Positions 36,229 through 44,815 of a stretch of DNA of 64,000 nt are shown here, piece after piece. The stretch covers positions 1-64,000 of the forward strand of contig NZ_JACHXZ010000004.1 in the NCBI RefSeq assembly GCF_014192475.1, read 5' to 3'. A program made the translations under genes and the position numbers. The notes under the pieces were generated by a model. The model searched no databases and was not told the origin of the DNA. It saw only the letters and a program-made list of their open reading frames with translations. The DNA comes from Simiduia aestuariiviva (GTDB lineage: Bacteria; Pseudomonadota; Gammaproteobacteria; Pseudomonadales; Cellvibrionaceae). Within the stretch, counting starts at the first letter, position 1. Each line of letters begins with the position of its first letter.

Positions 36229-37487
36229 TAAGGGTGTACCTCAGAATCAGTCGGAGTGGTGGTGGGCGCGAGGCCCAAAAAACTGGTGCCGTGGCTCAAG
36301 GGCGCCAAGCCGAAATGATCGGCCAGCGTTTGGCCCATATCGGCAAAGGTGGTGCGGCGGCCTAGGGAGCCGGCGCGCAAGCCCGCGCCGTAGGCCAGCA
36401 CCGGCACGTGTTCGCGGGTGTGATCTGAACCGGGCCATGTGGGGTCACAGCCGTGATCGGCAGTAATGATCAGCAAATCATCTTTTTGAAGTTTGGCCAG
36501 CAATTCCGGCAGGCGACCATCAAAATATTCGAGCGCCGCGGCGTAGCCGGGCACGTTGCGACGGTGGCCGTATTCAGAATCAAAATCCACAAAATTGGTG
36601 AACACAACACTGCGGTCACCGGCCTCGTCGAGCGCCGCCATGGTGGTATCAAATAAGGCGGGCAAACCGGTGGCTTTAATCTTCTTGCTAATGCCTTGGC
36701 CAGCAAAGATGTCGTAAATTTTCCCCACCGCCAACACCTCGCCGCCATCTTCCACAAGGCGATCCAATAACGTGGGGGCTGGGGGCGTCACAGAGAAATC
36801 GCGACGATTGCCGGTGCGTTTAAAGGTCGCGCTATCTTCGCCCACAAAGGGGCGCGCGATGACGCGACAAATGTTGTAGTCGGCCAGCAATTCAAACGCA
36901 ATCTGGGAAATTTCCAGCAGCCGATCCAAGCCAAAACTGTCTTCGTGGGCGGCGATTTGGAACACGCTGTCGCTGGAGGTGTAGACGATGGGCTTGCCCG
37001 TGGCGCGATGCTCTTCGCCCAAGCGCGCAATAATTTCTGTGCCCGAGGCGTGGCAATTACCCAGCACGCCAGGCAGGCCTGCGCGCTCCACAAATGCGTC
37101 CAACAGCGCCTGCGGAAAACTGTTTTGCTTGTCGGTGAAATAACCCCAATCAAACATCACCGGCACCCCCATCATCTCCCAGTGTCCGGACGAGGTATCT
37201 TTACCGCTACTCAATTCAGCCGCGTGACCAAAGGCCCCCTCAACACGAATATTGGTATCGGTACCGGCGGGAAATTCGCCACGGCTTTCGCGGGCGGCGT
37301 GCATCAAGCCTAGACGCGTCAAATTAGGCAGCGTTAACGGGCCCTTGCGGCCTTCGTCTGCGCGCCCCTCGGCACAGCGCTCGGCAATGTGGCCCAAGGT
37401 ATCGGCACCGGTATCACCGAAGGTGTGGGCGTCTTCGGTGTAACCCACCCCGAACGAATCCAATACCAAAAAAATTGCGCGTTTCAT
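36228..37487 (-). CDS. deoB: Phosphopentomutase
   Basis: 419 residues. Alkaline-phosphatase-superfamily mutase with N-terminal [15 protein letters not shown] (metal Asp), [31 protein letters not shown] and [19 protein letters not shown]. It interconverts (deoxy)ribose 1- and 5-phosphates, linking DeoA/DeoD to DeoC. It sits between nupC and deoD. Confidence 0.96.
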   Translation of the reverse strand: MKRAIFLVLDSFGVGYTEDAHTFGDTGADTLGHIAERCAEGRADEGRKGPLTLPNLTRLGLMHAARESRGEFPAGTDTNIRVEGAFGHAAELSSGKDTSSGHWEMMGVPVMFDWGYFTDKQNSFPQALLDAFVERAGLPGVLGNCHASGTEIIARLGEEHRATGKPIVYTSSDSVFQIAAHEDSFGLDRLLEISQIAFELLADYNICRVIARPFVGEDSATFKRTGNRRDFSVTPPAPTLLDRLVEDGGEVLAVGKIYDIFAGQGISKKIKATGLPALFDTTMAALDEAGDRSVVFTNFVDFDSEYGHRRNVPGYAAALEYFDGRLPELLAKLQKDDLLIITADHGCDPTWPGSDHTREHVPVLAYGAGLRAGSLGRRTTFADMGQTLADHFGLAPLSHGTSFLGLAPTTTPTDSEVHP

Positions 37488-37525
37488 GTTACCTCTCCTT
37501 CGGGCCTAAGCGACCCGGTGCCCGC

Positions 37526-38740
37526 TTAGGCCAGACCGATAAACAGGCCCGCCAGCGTGGCGCTCATTAAGTTCGACAGCGTGCCTGCGGCAACGGCTTT
37601 TAACCCCATGCGCGCGATGTCGTGCCGGCGCTCGGGCGCCATGCCTCCCAAGCCGCCCAATAGAATGGCGATGGACGACAAGTTGGCAAAACCACATAGC
37701 GCAAAGGTGGCAATCACCTGCGTTTGTGCCGACAAGGTGTCGCGCACGCCAATCAAGTCGATGTAGGCCACGAATTCATTCAGCACCAATTTCTGGCCCA
37801 CTAAACTGCCCATAGCGACGGCGTCACTCCACGGCACGCCCATGAGGAACGCCAGTGGCGAAAGTATCCAGCCCAGCAACTGCTGCAGGGTGAGATTCTC
37901 AATGCCAAACCAGCCCGCCACTCCGCCCAGCATGCCGTTCAGCAGGGCGATCAAGGCGATAAATGCCACCAACATGGCACCGATGTTCATGGCCAGCTTC
38001 ATGCCGGTCAGCGCGCCGCCGGCAGCGGCATCAATCACGTTTTCTGGCTTATCGCTTTCATCGAACGAGGCCGATGTCACATCGTCAATTTTGGGCGTCT
38101 CTGTTTCCGGCTTAATAATCTTAGCCATCAATAGGCCACCGGGCGCCGCCATAAAACTGGCCGCAATCAGGTATTTCAACTCCACGCCCATGGCCGCATA
38201 ACCCGCCATAACCGCGCCAGCAATGGAGGCCAAACCGCCGGCCATTACCGCGAATAATTCGGAATCGGTCATGCGACCAATGAATGGCCGCACCACCAAG
38301 GGGGCCTCGGTCTGCCCCATAAAAATGTTGGCCGCCGCCGATAGCGACTCGGTGCGCGAGGTACCCAGCAAGCGCTGCACCGCGCCACCCAAATACTCCA
38401 CAACCCGCTGCATTACGCCAATGTAGTAAAGCACCGCCATCAATGCCGACAGGAACACGATCACCGGCAGCACCCGAATGGCGAAGACAAAGCCGATGGA
38501 GTCGCTCGCCAAGCCGCCAAATAGGAAGTTAATGCCGTCATTGGAGTAGTCGATCACATGCTGTATCGAGGCTGCAGCGCTAGCGAGCGCTTCCTTACCC
38601 CAAGGCACATACAATACTAATGCCGCGAAACTGGCCTGCAAGATAAACGCGCCAATTACCGTGCGCAGGTTGATGGCCCTGCGGTTATCCGACAGCAGAT
38701 AGGCAATCGCCAATAACGCTACTACTCCTAAAATGCCCAT
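37526..38740 (-). CDS. nupC: Concentrative nucleoside transporter NupC
   Basis: 404 residues, about ten membrane helices, inner-membrane CNT family. Characteristic stretches are GQTEAPLVVRPFI, GGLASIAGAVMAGYAAMG, AAPGGLLMAKI, and ALCGFANLSSIAILLGGLGG. It imports nucleosides by symport with protons or sodium. First gene of the seven-gene deo operon; a LacI-type operator lies 80 bases upstream. It supplies every enzyme encoded downstream. Confidence 0.94.
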   Translation of the reverse strand: MGILGVVALLAIAYLLSDNRRAINLRTVIGAFILQASFAALVLYVPWGKEALASAAASIQHVIDYSNDGINFLFGGLASDSIGFVFAIRVLPVIVFLSALMAVLYYIGVMQRVVEYLGGAVQRLLGTSRTESLSAAANIFMGQTEAPLVVRPFIGRMTDSELFAVMAGGLASIAGAVMAGYAAMGVELKYLIAASFMAAPGGLLMAKIIKPETETPKIDDVTSASFDESDKPENVIDAAAGGALTGMKLAMNIGAMLVAFIALIALLNGMLGGVAGWFGIENLTLQQLLGWILSPLAFLMGVPWSDAVAMGSLVGQKLVLNEFVAYIDLIGVRDTLSAQTQVIATFALCGFANLSSIAILLGGLGGMAPERRHDIARMGLKAVAAGTLSNLMSATLAGLFIGLA

Positions 38741-38819
38741 CTTTTCACCTTATTATTTAATTTTATTCGACGTAAATTGGGTTGCTGGCAGCGCCTGAGC
38801 GCACCACTGAACATGACGA

Positions 38820-38833
38820 CTTAATCGTTTAAG
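38820..38833. promoter_or_regulatory. CytR/LacI-type operator upstream of nupC-deo
   Basis: CTTAATCGTTTAAG is the exact reverse complement of the operator at cdd (41640). A further half-site TTAAACGAA follows at 38839-38847, so two repressor contacts are possible. The central CG and AT-rich arms are typical of LacI-family sites. Confidence 0.7.
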
Positions 38834-38963
38834 CGAATTAAACGAAGGTTATAGACTCCCCCTTTAGGTGTCAACCAAGGTCGATTGGGGTAGCATTGCG
38901 CTCGCGGCGGTCTATCCACCGTGCAATCCCCTTCCATTTTATGTCCCAGCAAGAGTTCAGCCC

Positions 38964-40508
38964 ATGCATGCCGATTCCATCAAGGCTCTGATGCGCCCAG
39001 AGGCCTTCAATCACCCCGTCGCCGATCTGCAGTTGATCGAGACGCACATTTCCTGGGTGATTCTCACCGGTGAATTCGCGTACAAGATCAAAAAGCCCCT
39101 CGACCTTGGCTTCCTCGACTTCAGCAGCCTAGACAAACGCCGCGGGTTTTGCGCCGATGAAATCCGCTTAAACCAGCGTTTTGCGCCTGAGCTGTACATC
39201 GAATTAACCGCCATTACCGGCACTGAGGCAGCGCCCCACATGGGCGGCACCGGCGACACGCTCGATTACGCCGTCAAGATGCGACAGTTCGACCAACACC
39301 AGTTATTAGACGCCATCTATCAACGGGGCGAATTAACCAGCGACCTTATTCGCGCCATCGGTCGCCAGCTGGCCGATACCTACGCCCAACTCCCGCCGCT
39401 GTTCCCCACCGAGGGTGCCGGCACCCCGGCAACCCTTGAAGCGGCAATGATCCAGAATTTTGAGCAGATCGGCGCCTACCCACTGCCAGGGCCCGAGCGC
39501 GCACAACTGGCACAACTGAATCAGGCCACCACTGCGGCCTACGGCGCGCTCGAAGCCACCATGCAGCAGCGGCTGCGCGATGGTTTTGTGAAAGACCTGC
39601 ACGGCGACATGCACTTGGGCAACATCGCCTTGGTAGACGGCAATATCCGGTTTTTCGATTGCATCGAATTCAACCCCGGCTTTCGCATCATGGACACCGT
39701 GGCTGAAATCGCCTTTATCACCATGGATATGATCGCCCGCGGCGCGCCAGCTGAAGCCCGTCGACTACTGAACAGCTACTTAGAATACAGTGGCGACTAC
39801 CTGAGCTTGGCACTGCTGGACATGTACCGCAGCTACTACGCCACCGTGCGCGCCAAAGTTACGCTGATGCAATTTAGCCCCGATGACCAGTCGCTGCTAA
39901 GTTCGCCCGTGTTCGACAGCTTCCGTCACTATCTTGGCCAAGCACTGAGCTACACCGGCAGCACACAGCCCAGCCTCACCTTAATGCACGGGGTTTCGGG
40001 CACCGGCAAAAGCACCCTGGCCCAAGCCCTGTGCGAGCGCACCGGCGCCATCGCCATTCGCTCCGACGTCGAGCGCAAGCGCCTCTTTAACCTCAATCCA
40101 GAACAGGCGAGCCTGCCGGAACAAGACATCTACTCCGCCGAGGCCAACACACAAACACTCGAGCAAATCACGGCGCAAGCGCGCCATGTGCTCAACGCCG
40201 GTTTCAGCTGCATACTAGACGCCACCTTCCTGCGCGAGAGCGATCGCGCGCCGGCGCTGGCGCTGGCCGAAGCGCTGGCCGTACCAGTCCGCATTGCAGT
40301 TTGTGAGGCGCCGGACGCAACCGTGCGCGCCCGCCTCGCCCAGCGGCAAACAGAGGGTCAAGACGCCTCCGAGGCGGGCATTGCGGTGATGGAACAACAG
40401 CAACGCCACTACCAACCCCTAACCCACGCGGAACAAGCCTTCGCCGTTGCAATCGATACCACGCAACCGGTGAGCGATGAACTGGTGGCGGCACTCACGC
40501 ATAAATAA
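38964..40508 (+). CDS. Fused aminoglycoside-phosphotransferase-like / P-loop kinase protein
   Basis: 514 residues. The N-terminal part (about 1-310) is kinase-fold with KIKKPLDLGFLDFS and the catalytic-loop/metal pair KDLHGDMHLGNIAL and FFDCIEF. The C-terminal part (about 335-514) is a small P-loop kinase with GVSGTGKST and IRSDVERKR. Such fusions are widespread in proteobacteria and have no settled substrate. The chosen ATG removes 32 residues that do not look like part of the domain. It is divergent from nupC but outside the nucleoside theme as far as I can tell. Confidence 0.8.
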   Translation: MHADSIKALMRPEAFNHPVADLQLIETHISWVILTGEFAYKIKKPLDLGFLDFSSLDKRRGFCADEIRLNQRFAPELYIELTAITGTEAAPHMGGTGDTLDYAVKMRQFDQHQLLDAIYQRGELTSDLIRAIGRQLADTYAQLPPLFPTEGAGTPATLEAAMIQNFEQIGAYPLPGPERAQLAQLNQATTAAYGALEATMQQRLRDGFVKDLHGDMHLGNIALVDGNIRFFDCIEFNPGFRIMDTVAEIAFITMDMIARGAPAEARRLLNSYLEYSGDYLSLALLDMYRSYYATVRAKVTLMQFSPDDQSLLSSPVFDSFRHYLGQALSYTGSTQPSLTLMHGVSGTGKSTLAQALCERTGAIAIRSDVERKRLFNLNPEQASLPEQDIYSAEANTQTLEQITAQARHVLNAGFSCILDATFLRESDRAPALALAEALAVPVRIAVCEAPDATVRARLAQRQTEGQDASEAGIAVMEQQQRHYQPLTHAEQAFAVAIDTTQPVSDELVAALTHK

Positions 40509-40547
40509 CGTCGTTTATAGACACCCATTAATTAACTGTTTACGTTA

Positions 40548-40570
40548 AAGGCGACTTCGGTCGCTTTTTT
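40548..40570 (+). terminator. Rho-independent terminator of the fused kinase gene
   Basis: GCGAC (40551-40555) pairs with GTCGC (40560-40564) around TTCG, with flanking A/T pairing and a run of Ts. Confidence 0.82.
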
Positions 40571-40614
40571 ATTTTCAGGCAGCCTCATTGGCAATGACAC
40601 TAAAGTAAAGAGTA

Positions 40615-40656
40615 GGAGTGGGAGTGGGAGTGGGAGTGGGAGTGGGTGTGGGAATG
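40615..40656. repeat. Hexanucleotide tandem repeat GGAGTG
   Basis: Five exact GGAGTG units are followed by the variants GGTGTG and GGAATG, seven units in all. It is intergenic. The opposite strand would encode a Pro-Thr repeat in a short frame that I do not regard as a gene. Confidence 0.9.
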
Positions 40657-40776
40657 GGAGCTGGACGAGCAAATAAAAACAGGGAGGCCAGGCCTTTGTG
40701 GCGACAATTTAAAAAACAGCAAATGCTACCCACTGTGGACGCCATGCTCGGCAATCGCATCTAGCAGACCAATAAC

Positions 40777-41370
40777 ATGACATCTCTCGAACTCATCCTG
40801 CCGACAATCATCCTGCTAGCCGCCATCTCCATCCTGTGGAGCACGCTAACAACGGGCATTTCACCCATGATGAGTTCAGCCAAAGCCCGCCAAGCCATGC
40901 TCGCCGAAATACAGCAGCCCGCCGATGGACCTATGATTGACCTCGGCTCGGGTTGGGGCACGCTAGTCATCGCCGCCGCCCGAAAATTCCCTCAGCAGCA
41001 AGTCATTGGCTACGAGCTGTCGTGGCTGCCATGGCTGGTTTCGTCATTTCTGCAAAGGTTTTACGGTTTGAGCAACCTCACGATACATCGCAAGGATTTC
41101 AGAGCTGCAGACATCCACAAAGCGTCAACTCTTCTCTGTTATCTGTTTCCCGCGGGAATGGATGCCTTAGCCAAGCGATTGGCGAGCGAGTGCACCGGTG
41201 CAATGCTCATTGTGAGCAACACCTTCGCGCTGCCGGGATTGCCCTCCACTAAGACTCTACGGCTTGACGATATCTACCGAACCCCCATCTACGTTTATCA
41301 TTGGCCGCCAACAAATTTGCGTATCGCCGATGCATCACCGAAGCAAAGCAACCTGAGCAAAGTAACCTGA
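40777..41370 (+). CDS. Membrane-anchored SAM-dependent methyltransferase-like protein
   Basis: 197 residues. A hydrophobic N-terminal helix (about 4-24) precedes a class I methyltransferase core: motif I MIDLGSGWGTLVIAAA, then QVIGYELSWLPW and LTIHRKDFRAAD. The motif after strand 4 reads LLCYLFPAGMD rather than a recognised catalytic motif. It is shorter than most methyltransferases, so it may be a minimal version. Substrate unknown; no operon partner. Confidence 0.65.
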   Translation: MTSLELILPTIILLAAISILWSTLTTGISPMMSSAKARQAMLAEIQQPADGPMIDLGSGWGTLVIAAARKFPQQQVIGYELSWLPWLVSSFLQRFYGLSNLTIHRKDFRAADIHKASTLLCYLFPAGMDALAKRLASECTGAMLIVSNTFALPGLPSTKTLRLDDIYRTPIYVYHWPPTNLRIADASPKQSNLSKVT

Positions 41371-41763
41371 GCGAATCATTGCCAATTGATCTCTCGTAGC
41401 GCGCGGAAGACTTTCCTTTGAAACGCGGCCCGCGCGGCCGTTGTACCATTTTAAACAACCGATGTGCGCCTTATGCAGCGACATCTTTGAACGACGAGAA
41501 TTCGTTTTTTCAGCGAACGCAATGGGCCTCGACTGCCGTCGCCAAAAGCTGCTGCAGAGTGCCAGCCGGTGTTACGCATCACCCACAGATTTGTGCACTC
41601 CCCACTGAAACGCCTTAAATCAAAACCACCTTAACTTGACTTAAACGATTAAGCGCTTTATTAATGTATCCTTTTGCGTTGCATGCTAAGGCTAATTTGC
41701 CTCTTTGCCACAATCGAGGGTGATGTGGCGCGCGCGCCCATTAACTAACCACAAGGACACTTC
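41371..41763. other. Intergenic region before cdd with possible 48-residue frame
   Basis: An ATG at 41462 opens a 48-codon frame to TGA at 41606-41608 (starting MCALCSDIFERREF, with four further cysteines). No ribosome site or family supports it, so I do not call it a gene. The right end holds the cdd promoter and operator. Confidence 0.4.
41637..41664 (+). promoter_or_regulatory. cdd promoter with overlapping CytR/LacI-type operator
   Basis: TTGACT (41637-41642) and TATTAA (41659-41664) are spaced 16 bases, a reasonable sigma-70 promoter 100 bases before cdd. The operator CTTAAACGATTAAG (41640-41653) overlaps the -35 element and spacer, an arrangement suited to repression by the cytR-like gene downstream (self-regulation). 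Confidence 0.65.
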
Positions 41764-42159
41764 ATGGCCAGCTATTTCGACAAACTGCAGGCATTGCAGG
41801 CCAACGCCCACGCGCCCTACTCTCAGTTTCGCGTGGCGGCCATTTTGGTTATGAACGACGGCACCGAAGTCACCGGGGTGAATGTGGAAAATGCGTCCTA
41901 TGGCGGCACCATTTGCGCCGAGCGCTCGGCCTTTGTGAGTGCCATTTCGCAAACGGGTAAAACCGATCAATTTGCATCTATCCACCTGCTGGCCGGGAAA
42001 GGCGACCAGTTCATTATGCCCTGCGGAATGTGCCGACAGGTGATGAGTGAATTTGTGGCCGCCGATTTTCCGGTGTTTTTGTACAACACCGAAGGCAATA
42101 GCCGTCAGGTCACCATGGCTGACTTGCTGCCCTACGCCTTCAGCAAAGACGACCTGTAA
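41764..42159 (+). CDS. cdd: Cytidine deaminase
   Basis: 131 residues, the short tetrameric type. Zinc motifs CAERSA (with the catalytic Glu) and PCGMCRQ are intact, and NVENASYGGT binds the ribose. It deaminates cytidine and deoxycytidine to (deoxy)uridine, which DeoA/Upp then handle. First gene of cdd-cytR-nuclease/phosphatase; six bases separate it from the regulator. Confidence 0.96.
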   Translation: MASYFDKLQALQANAHAPYSQFRVAAILVMNDGTEVTGVNVENASYGGTICAERSAFVSAISQTGKTDQFASIHLLAGKGDQFIMPCGMCRQVMSEFVAADFPVFLYNTEGNSRQVTMADLLPYAFSKDDL

Positions 42160-42165
42160 GCACCC

Positions 42166-43146
42166 GTGGCCACGCTCAAAGACATCGCCAAAGAACTCGG
42201 GGTTTCGGTTGCCACCGTCTCGTACGCCTTAACCGGCCGCGGCTCGGTGAGCCCGGCCATGCGCGACAAGGTGCTGGCTACCGTGGAGCGACTGGGCTAT
42301 CAGCCCAACCGCAAGGCTCAGGCCATGCGCACCGGCATTACCCGCTGTATCGGCTTGATCATTCCCGATCTCACCAACCCCTTTTTCCCTCAACTGGCCC
42401 AAAAAATTGAATTTGAGGCCCGCGCGGTGGGCTTATCAGTGTTTGTGGTGGACTGCCAAAATCAAGCGGTACACGAGGAAGAGGGGCTGAACTTGATGGA
42501 GCAGCAGCAGGTGGATGGCGTTATCTGGTGCCCCACCGGCAACCGCTCCACCCAGCGCTTGGCGCGCCTGCGCTGCCCCGTAGTGCTGGTGGATCGGCCG
42601 CTGCCCGGCTTTGACGCCGTGCACTCGGACTACCGCGCCGGCGGCCAGCTGCTGGCACAACACGCCATTGAACTGGGGCACCGCACCGTGGGGCTATTGA
42701 GTGGCCCGCAGGAAACCGAGAGCGCGCGCCTGCGCCGCGCCGGTTTTGTGGAGGCGGCTGCGGGTCGGCTAGACATTCAATGGGAGGAGGAGGTGCCGTT
42801 TTCCTCGGAGCTATCGCCCGCCGCCCGGCAGGCCTTGGCCGCCAGTAAAGCAAGCCTCGTGGTAGCGGCCAATGATTTGATTGCCGTGGGCGCGCTCGAT
42901 GAGTTGCGCTCTCTGGGCAAACGCGTACCCGAGGATGTGTCCCTCATGGGCTTTGACGACATTCCCTGGTCGGCCCTGATTACCCCCTCGCTCACTACCA
43001 TTCGCCAACCCATTGCCGCGCTGGCGCACGAAGCGCTGTCGCTGCTAACGGCCAAAATGCTAGACCGCAACCGCCCCGTCAGCACCCGCGTGGTGGGCGT
43101 GTCACTGGTTGAGCGCAACTCGGCCATTGCACTGAACCATGGCTAA
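42166..43146 (+). CDS. cytR: CytR-like LacI-family transcription regulator
   Basis: 326 residues, GTG start. N-terminal LacI helix-turn-helix (ATLKDIAKELGVSVATVSYAL, split in two helices), hinge QPNRKAQAMRTG, then a periplasmic-binding-like ligand domain (IGLIIPDLTNPFFP, VDGVIWCPTG, DDIPWSALITPSLTTIRQP). It is cotranscribed with cdd and its likely operators lie at cdd, nupC-deo and one TonB receptor. By analogy it is relieved by a nucleoside, but which one cannot be told. The symbol is used for function by context, not proven orthology. Confidence 0.8.
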   Translation: MATLKDIAKELGVSVATVSYALTGRGSVSPAMRDKVLATVERLGYQPNRKAQAMRTGITRCIGLIIPDLTNPFFPQLAQKIEFEARAVGLSVFVVDCQNQAVHEEEGLNLMEQQQVDGVIWCPTGNRSTQRLARLRCPVVLVDRPLPGFDAVHSDYRAGGQLLAQHAIELGHRTVGLLSGPQETESARLRRAGFVEAAAGRLDIQWEEEVPFSSELSPAARQALAASKASLVVAANDLIAVGALDELRSLGKRVPEDVSLMGFDDIPWSALITPSLTTIRQPIAALAHEALSLLTAKMLDRNRPVSTRVVGVSLVERNSAIALNHG

Positions 43147-43179
43147 CCCGATTTTTGACGCAATAAGAAAGGACATTTC

Positions 43180-44802
43180 ATGATACTGCGACGCCTCCTG
43201 CCCCTGCTGTGCCTGCTGGCACTGCCGGCCTGCGCCAACCCCTCGGACACCCAAAGTCCAGCGGCCCTCACGTTGGTGAGCTGGAATATAGAACATCTGG
43301 CCGAGCGCGATGGCGCGGGCTGCCGGCCGCGCAGCGCTGCGGATTACCAAGCGCTGCAAACCTTCGCGGCCAGCCTCAAGGCCGACGTGGTAGCCCTGCA
43401 GGAAGTGGAATCCGAAGCCGCACTGGCGCGCGTTTTCCCGAAAAGCGATTGGCAGCTGGTCGTGTCACCGAGAGCCGCCAGCGAAACCTACGACTGCCGC
43501 GGCAGCAAGCAGCGCTCAACTCAGCAGCGCGTGGCACTGGCGATCCGCAAGGGCGTGAGCTTCAGCTACGATCCCGCACACAACCTGTCGGCACTGGGTT
43601 TAAACGAAGATGGCCTGCGCCATGGCTTAGTGGTGAGCCTCACCGCCACCCAACCGGCCACGGAGCTGCTGGTAATTCACGCCAAGAGCGGCTGCTTCAT
43701 CGACGACTACCGGCAGGATACCGAGCGCCGCGCCTGCCAGCTGCTCGCCCAGCAAGCCCCCATTCTGGATGGCTGGATTGAGCAGCGCTTGGCCGCCAAC
43801 ACGCCCTTTGCCGTGCTCGGCGATTTTAACAACCGCCTGCTGAAGCCCGGCAATCACCTGTGGCAGGAGCTGCTAGAGATGAATGGCAAACCCGCGGCGC
43901 TGATCAACGCGATGCAGGGCCTCAACAGCTGCCACCCGAAATATCCCGACCTGATCGATCACATTTTATTGGGCGGGCCCGCAGCGGCGGGCTTCGAGCG
44001 CTTTAGTGCCCGCTCGCACCGCTACCCCGGCGACACCATGCTGGCCGACCACTGCCCCATCAGCGCCAAGCTTGCGCGCAAACTGCCACAGGCCGGCGCG
44101 GTAGGCCAAGTCAGTTCGGCGGTAACCTGGACTCGCAACGCTGTGGAATACCGCATGATGACGCAAGCACTGTACGCACAAACACAGGCACATGTGTTAT
44201 CGACGCCGCGCCAGCACAAAGACCCTTGGGTGGTGTTTATGGATGTGGACGAAACCCTGCTCGACAACAGTGCCTACAACCTCGCCCGCGACCAACAGGG
44301 GTTAGGCTTTAGCTCCGACAGCTGGGCCGCCTGGGTGGCCGCCGAACAAGCTGGCGAAGTGCCGGGCGCCAAGGCGTTCGTCAATGCCGTATTGGCCGCC
44401 GGCGGTCAGCTGGCGCTGATCACCAATCGCAACCGCGATCAAGATCACCACACCTGGGCTAACTTGCGCGCTCTGGGTTTTGCTATCGACAAGCGCAACA
44501 CCTGTATCTTGGGTCGCGCGCCCGAGGATAAAGCCGCCGTGGGCCAAGCGGGCATCATCAATGACAAAGATCTACGCCGCCAGCAGGTATTGGCCGGCAC
44601 CGCCACCGACTGCTGGAAAACCGCATCCGAGGCCAAGCCGCACTGGGCGCGCAAATTGTCATTGGTTTTGGAGGTGGGCGACAACATTCAAGATTTCAGC
44701 CAGCAATTACAAGACCGCGCTGATGCCGCCGCACTAGCGCCACGTCAAGGCCGCGACCTGCTGCTCTTGCCCAATGCCATGTACGGCTCTTGGTCACATT
44801 AA
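43180..44802 (+). CDS. Lipoprotein fusing an EEP nuclease domain to a HAD acid phosphatase domain
   Basis: 540 residues. The signal peptide ends in a lipobox (LPAC, Cys18), so it is a lipoprotein. The first domain (about 28-305) is endonuclease/exonuclease/phosphatase with SWNIEHL, VVALQEVES, LGDFNNRL and LADHCPISA. The second (about 340-540) is a HAD class IIIB phosphatase of the acid phosphatase/e(P4) type: VFMDVDETLLDN with nucleophile Asp355 and Asp357, ALITNRN, and VLEVGDNIQDFS. Together they could take nucleic acid or oligonucleotides to nucleotides and then to nucleosides on the cell envelope. It follows the regulator by 33 bases, likely in the same operon. Confidence 0.88.
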   Translation: MILRRLLPLLCLLALPACANPSDTQSPAALTLVSWNIEHLAERDGAGCRPRSAADYQALQTFAASLKADVVALQEVESEAALARVFPKSDWQLVVSPRAASETYDCRGSKQRSTQQRVALAIRKGVSFSYDPAHNLSALGLNEDGLRHGLVVSLTATQPATELLVIHAKSGCFIDDYRQDTERRACQLLAQQAPILDGWIEQRLAANTPFAVLGDFNNRLLKPGNHLWQELLEMNGKPAALINAMQGLNSCHPKYPDLIDHILLGGPAAAGFERFSARSHRYPGDTMLADHCPISAKLARKLPQAGAVGQVSSAVTWTRNAVEYRMMTQALYAQTQAHVLSTPRQHKDPWVVFMDVDETLLDNSAYNLARDQQGLGFSSDSWAAWVAAEQAGEVPGAKAFVNAVLAAGGQLALITNRNRDQDHHTWANLRALGFAIDKRNTCILGRAPEDKAAVGQAGIINDKDLRRQQVLAGTATDCWKTASEAKPHWARKLSLVLEVGDNIQDFSQQLQDRADAAALAPRQGRDLLLLPNAMYGSWSH

Positions 44803-44815
44803 GTTAGCGTTTCGT

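Noticed and set aside
40575-40760. Frame encoding a Pro-Thr repeat on the minus strand
   Set aside because: It is only the translation of the GGAGTG hexamer tract; no start signal or conserved part.
41462-41608. 48-codon cysteine-containing frame before cdd
   Set aside because: No ribosome site and no family; kept only as a remark on the intergenic region.
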